Shown here piece by piece: positions 32,043-41,661 of a DNA stretch of 64,000 nt (within the stretch, counting starts at the first letter, position 1; each line of letters begins with the position of its first letter). Origin of the DNA: Saccharothrix tamanrassetensis (GTDB lineage Bacteria > Actinomycetota > Actinomycetes > Mycobacteriales > Pseudonocardiaceae); contig NZ_JACHJN010000003.1 in NCBI RefSeq assembly GCF_014203665.1, forward strand, positions 1-64,000, written 5' to 3'. Under the pieces are notes generated by a model. That model searched no databases. It had not been told where the DNA came from and saw only the letters and a list, made by a program, of their open reading frames with translations. The translations under genes and the position numbers were made by a program.

Positions 32043-32702
32043 GTGCGCCTAGTCATCGCTCGCTGCCAGGTCGACTACGTCGGACGCCTCACGGCCCATC
32101 TGCCGATGGCCCAGCGCCTGCTGCTGATCAAGTCGGACGGCTCGGTCTCCATCCACTCCGACGACCGCGCGTACAAGCCGCTGAACTGGATGAGCCCGCC
32201 GTGCTGGCTCATCGAGGACCCGGACCTGTGGGTGGTGCAGAACAAGGCGGGCGAGAAGCTCATCATCACGCTGGCCGAGGTGCTGCACGACTCGAAGCAC
32301 GAACTGGGCCCGGAGCCCGGCCTGGTCAAGGACGGCGTCGAAGCCGACCTGCAGAAGCTGCTGGCCGAACACGTGACGACGCTGGGCGAGGGCTGGACCC
32401 TGGTCCGCCGCGAGTTCCCCACCCCGATCGGCCCGGTCGACCTGATGTGCCGCGACGCGGCCGGCGGGTCCGTGGCGGTCGAGATCAAGCGCCGCGGCGA
32501 GATCGACGGCGTCGAACAGCTCACCCGCTACCTGGAACTGCTCAACCGCGACCCGCGGTTGGCGCCCGTGCAGGGCGTGTTCGCCGCCCAGCAGATCAAG
32601 CCGCAGGCGCGGACCCTGGCCGAGGACCGCGGCATCCGCTGCGTGGTCCTGGACTACGACGCCCTGCGCGGCATCGAGTCCGACGAGTTCCGGCTGTTCT
32701 AG
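32043..32702 (+). CDS. nucS: Mismatch-specific endonuclease NucS (EndoMS)
   Basis: A 219-residue nuclease providing the non-canonical MutS/MutL-independent mismatch repair of actinobacteria. It cuts both strands at G-T, G-G and T-T mismatches. The N-terminal dimerisation/DNA-binding half includes [15 protein letters not shown]. The C-terminal RecB-like nuclease core has Asp133, Glu147 and Lys149 ([16 protein letters not shown]). The C-terminus SDEFRLF fits the beta-clamp-binding tail. GTG at 32043. No mutS or mutL is in the window. Confidence 0.95.
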   Translation: MRLVIARCQVDYVGRLTAHLPMAQRLLLIKSDGSVSIHSDDRAYKPLNWMSPPCWLIEDPDLWVVQNKAGEKLIITLAEVLHDSKHELGPEPGLVKDGVEADLQKLLAEHVTTLGEGWTLVRREFPTPIGPVDLMCRDAAGGSVAVEIKRRGEIDGVEQLTRYLELLNRDPRLAPVQGVFAAQQIKPQARTLAEDRGIRCVVLDYDALRGIESDEFRLF

Positions 32703-32971
32703 TCCGCCTCGGGCTTCCCGGTGTCCCGCAGACCTCTCATGGCCACCTCGTAGACGTCGTCGAACAGGTCGAGCACGTCGTAGACCTGCTCGGTGGTGAG
32801 CTCGTCCCGCGTCACCTCGGTCGGCCAGTCCCCGGGCATCACGTAGTAGCCCGGAGCACGCTTGGGTAAGTGCGCGACGGCGGCGTCGAGCGGAGGTTGC
32901 GGCGCGGTGCCCTCGGCCCCGAACGCGAGCAGCCGGGACGTACGGGGGATGGTGACCGGGTAGTTGACCAT
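32699..32971 (-). CDS. Hypothetical protein downstream of a membrane protein
   Basis: A 90-residue acidic soluble protein ([21 protein letters not shown] near the middle), not recognised. AAGGAA precedes the ATG. It starts 13 nt after the 579-residue membrane protein gene and is probably co-transcribed with it. Its 3' end overlaps the convergent nucS end by 4 bp. Confidence 0.65.
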   Translation of the reverse strand: MVNYPVTIPRTSRLLAFGAEGTAPQPPLDAAVAHLPKRAPGYYVMPGDWPTEVTRDELTTEQVYDVLDLFDDVYEVAMRGLRDTGKPEAD

Positions 32972-32984
32972 TTCGGTGTTCCTT

Positions 32985-34724
32985 TCAGGACGTCCAGCTG
33001 CGGGAAATGTTGTTCTGCTCCTGTGGCCGGCTCGACAGGTGGCAATAGCGCCAGGTCTCGACGACGTACCGGTAGCAGACGACCACCGCGTTCGCGAGGG
33101 CCACGGCGACCAGCGCGACCCACGTGACGTCGGAGAGCCACAGGAACGTGAAGTCCTTCGGCAGCTGGTGCCAGGTGAAGTCGTTCGGCGCGACCCGGTG
33201 CAGCATGAAGACCGCCGCTGCGGCTATCGAGACGAAAGCGGTCGTCAGCAGCCCCATGCGGGCCAGGAAGGTGCCTTCCACCAGTCGGCTGCCGCGTCGT
33301 TCGAAACCGAGCCAGGTGGCCGCGAGCGCGGGGAAGGCGAGCAGGACCGCCGGGGCGTCGGTGGGCTCGTCGAACCCCGGTCGGCCGAGGTTCTTGGTGG
33401 CGACGCCGATCACCCACACCAGGAAGAAGCTCGCCACGGCGGTCACCGCGGCGCGCAGCAGCGAGCCGGGCGGGACCTCGAAGTACTGGAAGCGGACCTG
33501 GGGCCGTTCGGTGCCGGCCGGCTCGGGGAAGTAGCGCACGTAGAAGTGGCCGTAGGGCTGCCCCAGCCGCTGCCGGAACCTCGCGTGCGGCCTGCCGGGC
33601 GCATCTCGTGCGGTCGTCTTCAGCGTCTCCTCGATCTCGACCACTTCCTGGCGACCGAGGTAGGAGCCTTCGGATCCTTCGACGATCAGGTGGTACGTGT
33701 CGCACGTGCTGGCGTTCTCGATGCCCACCGTGAGGTTCATCGGGCGCGCACCCAGGGCGACCGACTTGCTGCCGACCAGCGAGCTGATCCACTTGCGCTC
33801 GTGGGCCAGTTCGAGGTCGGGGATCAGCGTCTGCTCGTACTTGGCGATGAACCGGCCGTCCCGGTCTGGGCTGAGCACGGCGACCACCAGGTAGCGGCCC
33901 CCGATCTTCTCCACCAGCTTCGCGGCGAGTTCCCGGGCCTGCCCGGCCTTTTCGGCGTTCCCGTTCCGGGGAGCGGTGAGTCGTCGGATGCTGTTCGCCG
34001 CCGTCAGCACTGACGACGGGTCGAGCGGCTCGTTCTTCGTGTGCCTGCGGAGCAGTGTCCGGACCACTTCGTGCTCGACGCGTTCGGCTTCCGGGGTGAG
34101 CCCGCTCGGGGTGTTCTGCGCACCGCCACAGGCGCTCACCAGGAGGAGCCTGAGCACCCGGACCGCGATCAGCAGGTATTCGCGGTAGTTGAGGCTGGGC
34201 AGTTCCTCGCCGGCTCCGTCGTAGATCTGCCAGTTGTCCAGCAGCTTCCCCTTTTGCGGAGCGAACAGGGGAAAGTAGAAGAAATCCTCGCCGGCGTCCT
34301 TCTCCGAGGCGCGGAACTGCGATGGGACCTGGACCTCGATCGTCACGGTCTGCCGGACGGTGCGTTCGTCGAGCCGGTACCTCTCCACGATCCGCTTGCG
34401 GACCTCGGCGGGCGACGCGATGACCAGAGCGAAGAACTTGGCCTGGACCGCGGTCGGCGAATCGGCCTTGCCGGCTTTTCTCAGCAGTTTCCGCACCTGG
34501 TCTTCTTCGACCTGCGGTGCCGAGCCGAACGGTGTGGCCGGCGCGTCGACGCTCGCCTGGTCGAGCGGCTTCAGCTTCCAGAACGCCACGGCCGCGGCCA
34601 TCGCCCCGACCAGGACGTGCACCACCGTCGAAGTCGTGGAGTTCATGGTCGACCCGTATCCGAGCAGGAGAACGGGCAGGAGTACGGCCAGTAAGCCGAC
34701 AGCCCCTCGGCGTCCCATCGCCAC
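32985..34724 (-). CDS. Large membrane protein of unknown function
   Basis: A 579-residue protein not recognised. Two N-terminal helices (about 8-25 and 33-50) are followed by a roughly 330-residue hydrophilic domain with SLNYREYLLIAVRVLRLLLV near its middle and EKIGGRYLVVAVLSPDRDGRF. Four C-terminal helices (about 425-560) follow. GTG at 34724 or ATG at 34718. A -10-like TAGAAT lies on the minus strand at 34844-34839. It is first in a two-gene operon with the 90-residue protein. Confidence 0.7.
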   Translation of the reverse strand: MAMGRRGAVGLLAVLLPVLLLGYGSTMNSTTSTVVHVLVGAMAAAVAFWKLKPLDQASVDAPATPFGSAPQVEEDQVRKLLRKAGKADSPTAVQAKFFALVIASPAEVRKRIVERYRLDERTVRQTVTIEVQVPSQFRASEKDAGEDFFYFPLFAPQKGKLLDNWQIYDGAGEELPSLNYREYLLIAVRVLRLLLVSACGGAQNTPSGLTPEAERVEHEVVRTLLRRHTKNEPLDPSSVLTAANSIRRLTAPRNGNAEKAGQARELAAKLVEKIGGRYLVVAVLSPDRDGRFIAKYEQTLIPDLELAHERKWISSLVGSKSVALGARPMNLTVGIENASTCDTYHLIVEGSEGSYLGRQEVVEIEETLKTTARDAPGRPHARFRQRLGQPYGHFYVRYFPEPAGTERPQVRFQYFEVPPGSLLRAAVTAVASFFLVWVIGVATKNLGRPGFDEPTDAPAVLLAFPALAATWLGFERRGSRLVEGTFLARMGLLTTAFVSIAAAAVFMLHRVAPNDFTWHQLPKDFTFLWLSDVTWVALVAVALANAVVVCYRYVVETWRYCHLSSRPQEQNNISRSWTS

Positions 34725-35092
34725 ACCACTCCCCTTGCCGTCGGGCCGGACCGACTGCGCTCATCCGGCTTGCGGTGGTGGAATCGTCGGGCCGGCGGCC
34801 AATTGATACACGTCACCTCCGGTCGGGGTCGGGTCGTTATTCTAACGTGACGCACAGGCGAAGTTCGCCGCAGTAATCGGGCACCGTGGCCCGGTAATCG
34901 CCGAGAGCTGCTCGGAATCGCTTCGGATCGACGCCGTATTCCGTCGGCGCGCCGAATACATGGATGGGCTATGTACTCCGAGTGCTGCCGCCGGTCCGGT
35001 GCGATTCTCTATTGATCGGCCCGGTCCGGCTGTCGCTGTATGCCCCGACCGGGTACGAGCGCCGGTGCGGGTCGGGTGTCGCCTCGTGCCGG
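34725..35092. other. Intergenic region between two minus-strand unknown genes
   Basis: No gene seen. It is less GC-rich than its surroundings. It holds TAGAAT on the minus strand (34844-34839), a plausible -10 for the 579-residue gene with a leader of about 110 nt, and an imperfect GCCGGTCCGG/CCGGTCCGGC dyad near 34990-35030 that may terminate the 35093-35947 gene. Confidence 0.4.
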
Positions 35093-35947
35093 CTACCCGC
35101 GCCGGCCGATCGACAGCACGGTCAGCGCGCCGTCGAGACAAGCGTGGATGGCGTCCAGCGCGTCCTGCCACACCGGGGGCACGCTCTGGCGGGCGACGCG
35201 GCCGGTGCCGCCGGTCAGCTGCCGTTCCAGCGTCGCGATGTGGTGCTCCCGGTTGCGGCGGTCCTCCTCGGCGATGATCACCGCGTCGAGCCGGGCGACC
35301 TTCGCGCAGGCTTCGCGCAGTTGCCCGGCGACGTCCGCGACCACCGACCCGGTGCCGGCCAGTTCGGCGGCCCTCGCCGCCACCAGCGGGCTCAGCTCGT
35401 CGTACCGCGCCGATTCCCGCAGCAGGGCGTGCTCGTCCACGGTGTCCAGCAGCAACAGGGCGGTCTGCCACACCGCCGAGTGCGCGTCGTGGAGCTTGCC
35501 GACGGCCAGCCAGCCGGCGCGGGCGGCGCGGCTGTCCCACATGCCGTCGAGACTGCGCACCATCTCGTCCACCAGTCGGGTGAGGCTCTCCGGCAGGTCG
35601 CGGAAGTGGGCGGCGAAGACCTCGGTCGTCCGCCAGTGCGGTCCCAGTGCGCGCGCCGCCTGGCGCTTCGAGTGCTGGTGGAGGACCACCGGGGTGAGGA
35701 TCCCCAGCGTCAGCGTCAGCAGGGTGCCGTAAGGCCCCAGGAGGACGGCGAACGGCAGGTAGAGGATCATGCAGAACGCGCCCGCGGGCACCAGCAGGCC
35801 GGGCTCCATCCGGGCTGTCCGGAGCTTCCACGACCGGATCCGGGCGTGGCGCGGCTCGACCAGCGCCCAGCCGCCGGGGTGCCGTGTGGTGTGCACGGGT
35901 CGCCACGCGTCCAACGATGCCTCCGGATCGGCCTGCCGAATGGTCAC
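35093..35947 (-). CDS. Membrane protein of unknown function with helical C-terminal domain
   Basis: A 284-residue protein. The soluble N-terminus contains two membrane helices (about 50-68 and 70-88; GAFCMILYLPFAVLLGPYG). A long helical domain follows with ERQLTGGTGRVARQSVPPVW near the end. Family not recognised. GTG at 35947 is the most likely start; the frame stays open further upstream without coding signs. It is divergent from the small lipoprotein gene at 36090. Confidence 0.6.
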   Translation of the reverse strand: MTIRQADPEASLDAWRPVHTTRHPGGWALVEPRHARIRSWKLRTARMEPGLLVPAGAFCMILYLPFAVLLGPYGTLLTLTLGILTPVVLHQHSKRQAARALGPHWRTTEVFAAHFRDLPESLTRLVDEMVRSLDGMWDSRAARAGWLAVGKLHDAHSAVWQTALLLLDTVDEHALLRESARYDELSPLVAARAAELAGTGSVVADVAGQLREACAKVARLDAVIIAEEDRRNREHHIATLERQLTGGTGRVARQSVPPVWQDALDAIHACLDGALTVLSIGRRG

Positions 35948-36089
35948 TCGGACGCACGTGAATGGTACACGAGTGATTATCCGAGAAATCCTCGCGACAG
36001 TCCACCGGGCGATCCCGTTGTACGCCATTCGGCCGCGTGGCAGGGCGGAATCGGCGATATACGCTGACGGCCCGGCAAATGGAGGCGTT

Positions 36090-36491
36090 GTGCCCGATCG
36101 AAGACCCGGCTCGGTGGTCGCCCTGGTCATTGTTCCGTTCGCCTTGCTCACGGGCTGTGCGGGGAAGTCCGGGGTGTCGCCGGTGCCGGTGGTGGCCGGT
36201 TCCACGGTCGCCTCGCCGTCCGCCGCGCAGTTGGCCGCCGAACCGAAGGCGGGCAAGGCCGGTGGCGAGGTCCGGCTCAGCGGGGACGGGTACCCGGCCG
36301 GCAGCCGGGTCGTCTTCACCTTCCACGGGGAGCGGGTCGGGGACGCCACCACCGACGGCGCCGGGCGGTTCGCCGGGGTGCTGGTGAAGGTGCCCGATTC
36401 GTTCCAGGATTCGCCGCCCGGCACGCAATTCGTGATCGGGGCGACCTCCGGGCCGTTCTACGCGGACACCCCGTTCGTGCTCACGCGCTGA
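36090..36491 (+). CDS. Small predicted lipoprotein with an Ig-like secretion module
   Basis: A 133-residue protein with signal and lipobox VPFALLTGC (Cys near residue 20), then a Ser/Ala/Pro linker and a beta-rich domain (VRLSGDGYPAGSRVVFTFHG) resembling an IPT/Ig-like fold. GTG at 36090 follows GGAGG. Function unknown; probably anchored to the outer membrane face. Confidence 0.65.
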   Translation: MPDRRPGSVVALVIVPFALLTGCAGKSGVSPVPVVAGSTVASPSAAQLAAEPKAGKAGGEVRLSGDGYPAGSRVVFTFHGERVGDATTDGAGRFAGVLVKVPDSFQDSPPGTQFVIGATSGPFYADTPFVLTR

Positions 36492-36798
36492 CGCGCTGAT
36501 CGGCCATTCGTGCGACCTGCCGATCGACGGGCACCTACCGGCCGGCTGTAGCCGCCGGTCCGGGTCGGCCGGCCGGTTTCCGCGCACGTTTCACGAGCCG
36601 TGCAATCGACGTCGCGCGCGATGGCGGCGAGCGTCGACCATCTCGCAATGGGGTCCGGCAGCACGCGCGACACCAAGGGGTTCCACCACGGGTGGCTCAG
36701 ATCGGCGAAGTCGCGCCGCGTGCACTACGGTCGGCTTGATCGGCTGTGCGGTAGTGTCCGCTGTTGTTGGACCTTGTTTAATAGGGAGGTGGGCGACG
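36492..36798. other. Intergenic region upstream of the symporter gene
   Basis: No gene supported on either strand. An inverted pair CACTAC (36723-36728) and GTAGTG (36751-36756) lies upstream of the symporter and could be regulatory. No clear promoter hexamers are seen. The symporter ribosome binding site GGGAGG is at 36784-36789. Confidence 0.4.
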
Positions 36799-38484
36799 GT
36801 GCCCGTACTCGCCGAAGCGGATCTCCGGCTGGACGCCGGTCCGCTCGACTACGCGCTCCTCGCGATCTACTTCGCGTTCGTCCTGGGAATCGGCTTCCTG
36901 GCCCGGCGTTCGGTGTCGTCGAGCCTGGACTTCCTGCTCTCCGGCCGTTCCCTGCCCGCCTGGGTCACCGGCCTCGCGTTCATCTCCGCCAACCTCGGCG
37001 CCATCGAGCTGCTGGGCATGGCCGCCAACGGCGCGCAGTACGGCATGGCGACCGTGCACTACTACTGGATCGGCGCGATCCCGGCCATGGTCTTCCTCGG
37101 CCTGGTGATGATGCCGTTCTACTACGGCTCCAAGGTCCGCAGCGTCCCCGAGTTCCTGCGCCGCCGGTTCGGCAAGGGCGCGCACCTGGTCAACGCCATC
37201 AGCTTCGCGGTCGCCCAGGTGCTGATCGCGGGCGTCAACCTGTACGCGCTGGCGTTCCTGCTCAACCTCATGCTCGGCTGGCCGATCCCGCTGTCGGTGG
37301 TCATCGCCGCGTTCATCGTGCTCACCTACACCACGCTCGGCGGCCTCTCCGCGGCCATCTACAACGAGGTGTTGCAGTTCTTCGTGATCGTCGCCGCGCT
37401 GCTTCCGCTGACCATCGTCGGCCTGCACAAGGTCGGCGGCTGGCAGGGCCTGGTGGACAAGGTGACGGCCGGTCCCGGCGGCTCCGAGCAGCTGTCCGCG
37501 TGGCCCGCGACCGAGCTCACCGGCATCCAGAACCCGGTGCTCAGCGTGATCGGCATCGTGTTCGGCCTGGGTTTCGTGCTGTCGTTCGGCTACTGGACGA
37601 CGAACTTCGCCGAGGTGCAGCGCGCGCTGTCGGCCAAGAGCATGTCCGCCGCCCGGCGCACGCCGATCATCGGCGCGTACCCCAAGGCGCTGATCCCGTT
37701 CGTGGTCATCATCCCCGGCATCATCGCGGCGCTGGTCGTGCCCGAGATGGCGGCGCTCAAGGCCGGTGACGACAGCTCCGGCATCGCCTACAACAACGCC
37801 CTGCCCGCGCTGATCGGCGAACTGCTGCCCAACGGCATGCTGGGCATCGCGATCACGGGTCTGCTGGCGTCGTTCATGGCCGGTGTCGCGGCGAACGTGT
37901 CCTCGTTCAACACGGTCTTCACCTACGACCTGTGGCAGGACTACATCCGCAAGGACCGCCCGGACGAGTACTACCTGCGGATCGGCCGGCTGGCCACCAT
38001 CGGCGGCACGGTGGTCGCGATCGGCACCGCGTTCCTCGCCGCCGGCTACGGCAACATCATGGACTACATCCAGGCGCTGTTCTCGTTCTTCAACGCGCCG
38101 CTGTTCGCCACGTTCATCCTGGCCATGTTCTGGAAGCGGATGTCGGCGGCGGCGGGCTGGATCGGCCTGGTCGCCGGCACGCTCGCGGCGGTGCTGGTGT
38201 TCGTGCTGGCCGAGACCGGCGTGGTGGACCTGCCCGGCCAGGGCGCGAGCTTCGTCGGCGCGGGCGCGGCGTTCGCGGTGGACATCCTGGTCAGCGTCGC
38301 GGTCACCATGGTCACCCGGCCGGTGCCGGAGGAGCGGCTGGTGGGGCTGGTCTACAGCCTGACGCCGAAGGAGTCCCGCCGGCACTCCGCGACCGGTGAG
38401 GACGCCGGCTGGTACCGCTCGCCCGTGCTGCTGGGGATCGGCGTGCTGGCGCTGACCCTGGTGCTCAACATCGTCTTCGGCTGA
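36799..38484 (+). CDS. Sodium:solute symporter (SSS family)
   Basis: A 561-residue transporter with about thirteen helices and a cytoplasmic tail. SSS features: FLLSGRSLPAWVTGLAFISA near residue 45, GAIELLGMAANGAQYG, and GYWTTNFAEVQRALSAKSM. The last two place it near the sodium/sugar (SGLT-like) branch, but the solute cannot be assigned. GTG at 36799 has GGGAGG 9 nt upstream. An 82-residue membrane protein gene follows 11 nt later. Confidence 0.9.
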   Translation: MPVLAEADLRLDAGPLDYALLAIYFAFVLGIGFLARRSVSSSLDFLLSGRSLPAWVTGLAFISANLGAIELLGMAANGAQYGMATVHYYWIGAIPAMVFLGLVMMPFYYGSKVRSVPEFLRRRFGKGAHLVNAISFAVAQVLIAGVNLYALAFLLNLMLGWPIPLSVVIAAFIVLTYTTLGGLSAAIYNEVLQFFVIVAALLPLTIVGLHKVGGWQGLVDKVTAGPGGSEQLSAWPATELTGIQNPVLSVIGIVFGLGFVLSFGYWTTNFAEVQRALSAKSMSAARRTPIIGAYPKALIPFVVIIPGIIAALVVPEMAALKAGDDSSGIAYNNALPALIGELLPNGMLGIAITGLLASFMAGVAANVSSFNTVFTYDLWQDYIRKDRPDEYYLRIGRLATIGGTVVAIGTAFLAAGYGNIMDYIQALFSFFNAPLFATFILAMFWKRMSAAAGWIGLVAGTLAAVLVFVLAETGVVDLPGQGASFVGAGAAFAVDILVSVAVTMVTRPVPEERLVGLVYSLTPKESRRHSATGEDAGWYRSPVLLGIGVLALTLVLNIVFG

Positions 38485-38495
38485 GGGAGGTCGTC

Positions 38496-38744
38496 ATGGC
38501 GCACAAGGCCGGTCTGTTCGACCTGCGACTGGTGATCGCGGTGCTCTTCGGGGTGTACGGGGTGGTGCTGGCGGTGGTCGGGCTCGGCTTCACCGACGAG
38601 ACCGACCTGGCCAAGTCCGACGGGCTCAACATCAACCTGTGGTCCGGCGTCGGGATGGCGGCGCTGGCGGCGCTGTTCGCCACCTGGGCGATCCTGCGCC
38701 CGATCGTGGTGCCGGACGCGTCGGACGCCCGCGAGGACGCCTGA
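38496..38744 (+). CDS. Small membrane protein paired with the symporter
   Basis: An 82-residue protein with two helices (about 10-30 and 48-68) and an acidic C-terminus. GGGAGG precedes the ATG, 11 nt after the symporter gene. Small companions of this type occur after SSS transporters; the role is unknown. Its stop codon lies inside the first unit of a tandem repeat. Confidence 0.75.
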   Translation: MAHKAGLFDLRLVIAVLFGVYGVVLAVVGLGFTDETDLAKSDGLNINLWSGVGMAALAALFATWAILRPIVVPDASDAREDA

Positions 38745-38843
38745 CGGCACGCACCCGTGAGGGTGCCCGACGGCGCGGTTGCCTGGGAGGGCGCCTGACG
38801 GAGCGGGCGCCCGAAGGGTGTCTAACGGCGCGGGTAGACGGGG
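38741..38843. repeat. Tandem repeat starting at a stop codon
   Basis: Nearly four units of 26-28 nt (38741-38766, 38767-38794, 38795-38821, 38822-38843). Each begins CYGACGG or CTAACGG and ends near AGGGYGY. The first unit includes the TGA of the preceding gene. The pattern resembles the repeat at the wecA 3' end, though the sequence differs. Confidence 0.7.
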
Positions 38844-39005
38844 TTGAAGGCTTCGACGGTCCAGGCGTCGAGCCAGCGGACAGTGCGGCGGAAGCGCTCG
38901 CGCACTCGGTGCTCCTCTCGATGGGGTTCACCCGGTACAGCGCGTCGATCTTCTGAATCGTTCCCGATGGCTGTGGTGAGGTCGAACACAGGGTTCCTGC
39001 CACGA

Positions 39006-40031
39006 ATGGCGCAGGCGATCGCTACCGTGCTTCCCGTGCCCCGCCTCGTCGCCGTCCTCTGCGCGCTCCTCGTCGTGTCCGGCTGCGCCGGCGCGGATCT
39101 CGCCAAGCACAAGCCGTACCCGCGCAGCACGATCCAGGCGCAGGCGGAGAACGTCACCGAGACCACCGGGCCCGCGCCGACGAACGTGCCGGACGGGCAG
39201 CCGGTCGACCCGGCCTTCGCCGCCGAGAAGCTGCGCCTGGTGGACCCGTGCAAGCTGCTCGACCGCAAGGTCCTCGAACAGCTCGGCACGCCCGGCGAGA
39301 CCTCGTCCACCGGGTACAGCCGGTGCTCCAACTTCATGGAGGACAAGAACGGCAAGGACCTCGCGGTCAGCATCGAGATCGGCCAGACCATGACCACCGA
39401 GCTGAAGAACGCCGACAAGCAGCTCGCGGGGCTCAAGAGCTACGAGCAGACGCTGGACACCAGCGCGTGCTTCGTCTCGGTGATCACGCAGGAGAAGCCC
39501 GCGCTGGGGCTGACCGTGCAGATCGGCTACAAGGACGGCGACGCGTGCGCGCCCGGCCGCAAGGTGGCCGAGTCCGTGGTGAAGGCGCTCAAGGACCGGG
39601 TGGGCGTGAAGTCGCCGCCGAAGGACTCCCTGGTCACGCTCGACCCGTGCGTGCTGGTGGACCCGGCCGTGGTGGACGCGGCGGTGGGCGCGGGCAGCCG
39701 GATGTTCCCGTACGGGCTGCACAACTGCTCCTGGGTGGGCAGCGACAAGGAGATCACGCTCGACCTGCGGGCCACCTACATCCCGAACGACCGCAAGTTC
39801 GACGCCAAGCAGACCGATGTGGACCTCGGTGGCGGGGTCACCGGCTACCAGCTGGCGAACACCGGCGCCTACCCGTCGTGCTCGGTGAAGTGGGTGCAGC
39901 GGATGAACACCGGCGAGGAGGGCGAGCTGGTCGAGGTGAAGTCGGCCGGCCCGAAGAAGTCCGAGTTCGACCGGTGCGCGGTGGCGGTGGCGTTCGCGAA
40001 GGGGCTGCTGCCCAAGATCCCCCGGGCTTGA
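39006..40031 (+). CDS. DUF3558-type lipoprotein (two-domain)
   Basis: About 341 residues from ATG 39006; GTG 39036 would give a tighter signal peptide. The lipobox is LLVVSGC. Two related halves follow, each with a VDPCKLLD or LDPCVLVD motif and paired cysteines (YSRCSNF; LHNCSWV), the pattern of DUF3558 secreted proteins of actinomycetes. Function unknown. A 191-residue single-domain relative is encoded at 45991. Confidence 0.8.
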   Translation: MAQAIATVLPVPRLVAVLCALLVVSGCAGADLAKHKPYPRSTIQAQAENVTETTGPAPTNVPDGQPVDPAFAAEKLRLVDPCKLLDRKVLEQLGTPGETSSTGYSRCSNFMEDKNGKDLAVSIEIGQTMTTELKNADKQLAGLKSYEQTLDTSACFVSVITQEKPALGLTVQIGYKDGDACAPGRKVAESVVKALKDRVGVKSPPKDSLVTLDPCVLVDPAVVDAAVGAGSRMFPYGLHNCSWVGSDKEITLDLRATYIPNDRKFDAKQTDVDLGGGVTGYQLANTGAYPSCSVKWVQRMNTGEEGELVEVKSAGPKKSEFDRCAVAVAFAKGLLPKIPRA

Positions 40032-40058
40032 CGGGGCTGACATCCCGCGCGATTACCC

Positions 40059-40074
40059 GTTACTGTTCAGTAAC
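40059..40074. promoter_or_regulatory. Shared 16-bp palindromic operator upstream of aldehyde dehydrogenase
   Basis: A perfect palindrome GTTACTG-TT-CAGTAAC, ending 25 nt before the ATG. It contains TACTGT, which could serve as a -10. Related sites lie upstream of meaA, the fused dehydrogenase, ccr and thiolase. Confidence 0.75.
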
Positions 40075-40099
40075 ACCTTCGTGCGCCTTGGAGGGCCCC

Positions 40100-41605
40100 A
40101 TGACGCAGACCGCTCCCACCAAGCCCCTGCGGCCCGATGACGAGCAGGAGCGGTTCGCCTCGCTCGACCCCCGCACGGGCGAGGTCGTCGCGCACCACCC
40201 GGTGCACGGCGAGGCCGAGGTGCGCGCGGCGGTCGAGTCGGGGCGCGTGGCGGCGGCGTTCTGGGCGGACCTCGGGTTCGACGGCCGCAAGGCCCGGCTG
40301 GACGCGTGGCGCAAGCTGCTGGTCCGCCGGCTGGCCGAGTTCCAGGCCCTGATCAGCGCGGAGACCGGCAAGTCCGCCGACGACGCGCGCACCGAGCTGG
40401 CCCTGGTCGTCGACCACCTGCACTGGGCGGCCAGGCAGGCGCCGAAGACGCTGGGCAGGCGCAAGGTCAAACCCGGGATGCTGATGTACAACCACGCGGC
40501 GACGCTGGAGTACCGGCCGCTGGGCGTGGTGGGCGTGATCGGGCCGTGGAACTACCCGGCGTTCACCCCGATGGGGTCGATCGCGTACGCGCTGGCCGCC
40601 GGCAACGCCGTGGTGTTCAAGCCGAGCGAGTACACGCCGGGCGTCGGGGTGTTCCTGGCCGACACGTTCGCCGAGGCGGTGCCGGAGTACCCGGTGTTCC
40701 AGGTGGTGACCGGGTTCGGCGAGACCGGCGCGGCGCTGTGCACCTCCGGGGTGGACAAGCTGGCGTTCACCGGGTCCACCTCGACCGGCAGGAAGGTCAT
40801 GGCGGCCTGTGCCGCGACGTTGACGCCCGTGTTGGTCGAGTGCGGCGGCAAGGACCCGTTGATCGTCGCCGAGGACGCGGACGTCGCCGCGGCGGCCGAC
40901 GGCGCGGTGTGGGGCGGGCTGTTCAACGCCGGCCAGACGTGCGCGGGCGTGGAGCGGGTGTACGTCGCGGACGCGGTGTACGACGAGTTCGTCAGGATCG
41001 TGGTGGAGAAGGCCGGGAAGCTGAAGCCGGGCGGCGAGCCGGGTGCCGACTTCGGCCCGATCACCATGCCCCGCCAGGTGGAGGTCATCCGGTCGCACGT
41101 GGCCGACGCCCTGGAACGGGGCGGTCGCGCGGTGGTCGGCGGTCTGGAGTCGATCCGGCCGCCGTACGTCGGGCCGGTGGTGCTGGTGGACGTGCCGGAG
41201 GACTCCACGGCGGTCACCGAGGAGACGTTCGGGCCGACCCTGGTGGTGAGCCGGGTGGCCGACGCGGACGAGGCCGTGCGGCGGGCCAACTCGCTGCCCT
41301 ACGGCCTGGGGGCGACGGTGTTCTCGCGCAACCGGGGCGAGGAGCTGGCGGCCGGGCTGCGCTGCGGCATGGTGTCGGTGAACTCCGTGCTGGCGTACGC
41401 GTCCGTGCCGGGCCTGCCGTTCGGCGGGGTGGGCGACTCCGGGTTCGGGCGGATCCACGGCGAGGACGGGCTGCGCGAGTTCGCCTACGCCCACGCCGTG
41501 ACCCGGAAGCGCTTCGCGGCGGCGCTGGACCCGATGACCTACGACCGCGGTCCGCGCACCATCAAGCACGTCTTGCGGCTGGTGAAGGTGCTCTACGGGC
41601 GCTGA
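40100..41605 (+). CDS. NAD(P)-dependent aldehyde dehydrogenase
   Basis: A 501-residue ALDH-superfamily enzyme oxidising an aldehyde to an acid. Seen: cofactor region VIGPWNYPAF and FTGSTSTGRK, general-base Glu in LVECGGKDP, catalytic Cys in NAGQTCAGVERV, and C-terminal PFGGVGDSGFGR. The form resembles succinate-semialdehyde/long-chain aldehyde dehydrogenases; the substrate is not determined. ATG with GGAGGG upstream. It carries the best copy of the shared operator. Confidence 0.92.
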   Translation: MTQTAPTKPLRPDDEQERFASLDPRTGEVVAHHPVHGEAEVRAAVESGRVAAAFWADLGFDGRKARLDAWRKLLVRRLAEFQALISAETGKSADDARTELALVVDHLHWAARQAPKTLGRRKVKPGMLMYNHAATLEYRPLGVVGVIGPWNYPAFTPMGSIAYALAAGNAVVFKPSEYTPGVGVFLADTFAEAVPEYPVFQVVTGFGETGAALCTSGVDKLAFTGSTSTGRKVMAACAATLTPVLVECGGKDPLIVAEDADVAAAADGAVWGGLFNAGQTCAGVERVYVADAVYDEFVRIVVEKAGKLKPGGEPGADFGPITMPRQVEVIRSHVADALERGGRAVVGGLESIRPPYVGPVVLVDVPEDSTAVTEETFGPTLVVSRVADADEAVRRANSLPYGLGATVFSRNRGEELAAGLRCGMVSVNSVLAYASVPGLPFGGVGDSGFGRIHGEDGLREFAYAHAVTRKRFAAALDPMTYDRGPRTIKHVLRLVKVLYGR

Positions 41606-41661
41606 GCGTGCCCCCACCGGTTGGGGTAGGAAGGTGGTGACCATCGGCGATGGAGGTCACC

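Noticed and set aside
39248-40099. Long N-terminal extension of the aldehyde dehydrogenase frame.
   Set aside because: It overlaps the DUF3558 lipoprotein gene in another frame; the ALDH fold is complete from ATG 40100 with GGAGGG upstream.
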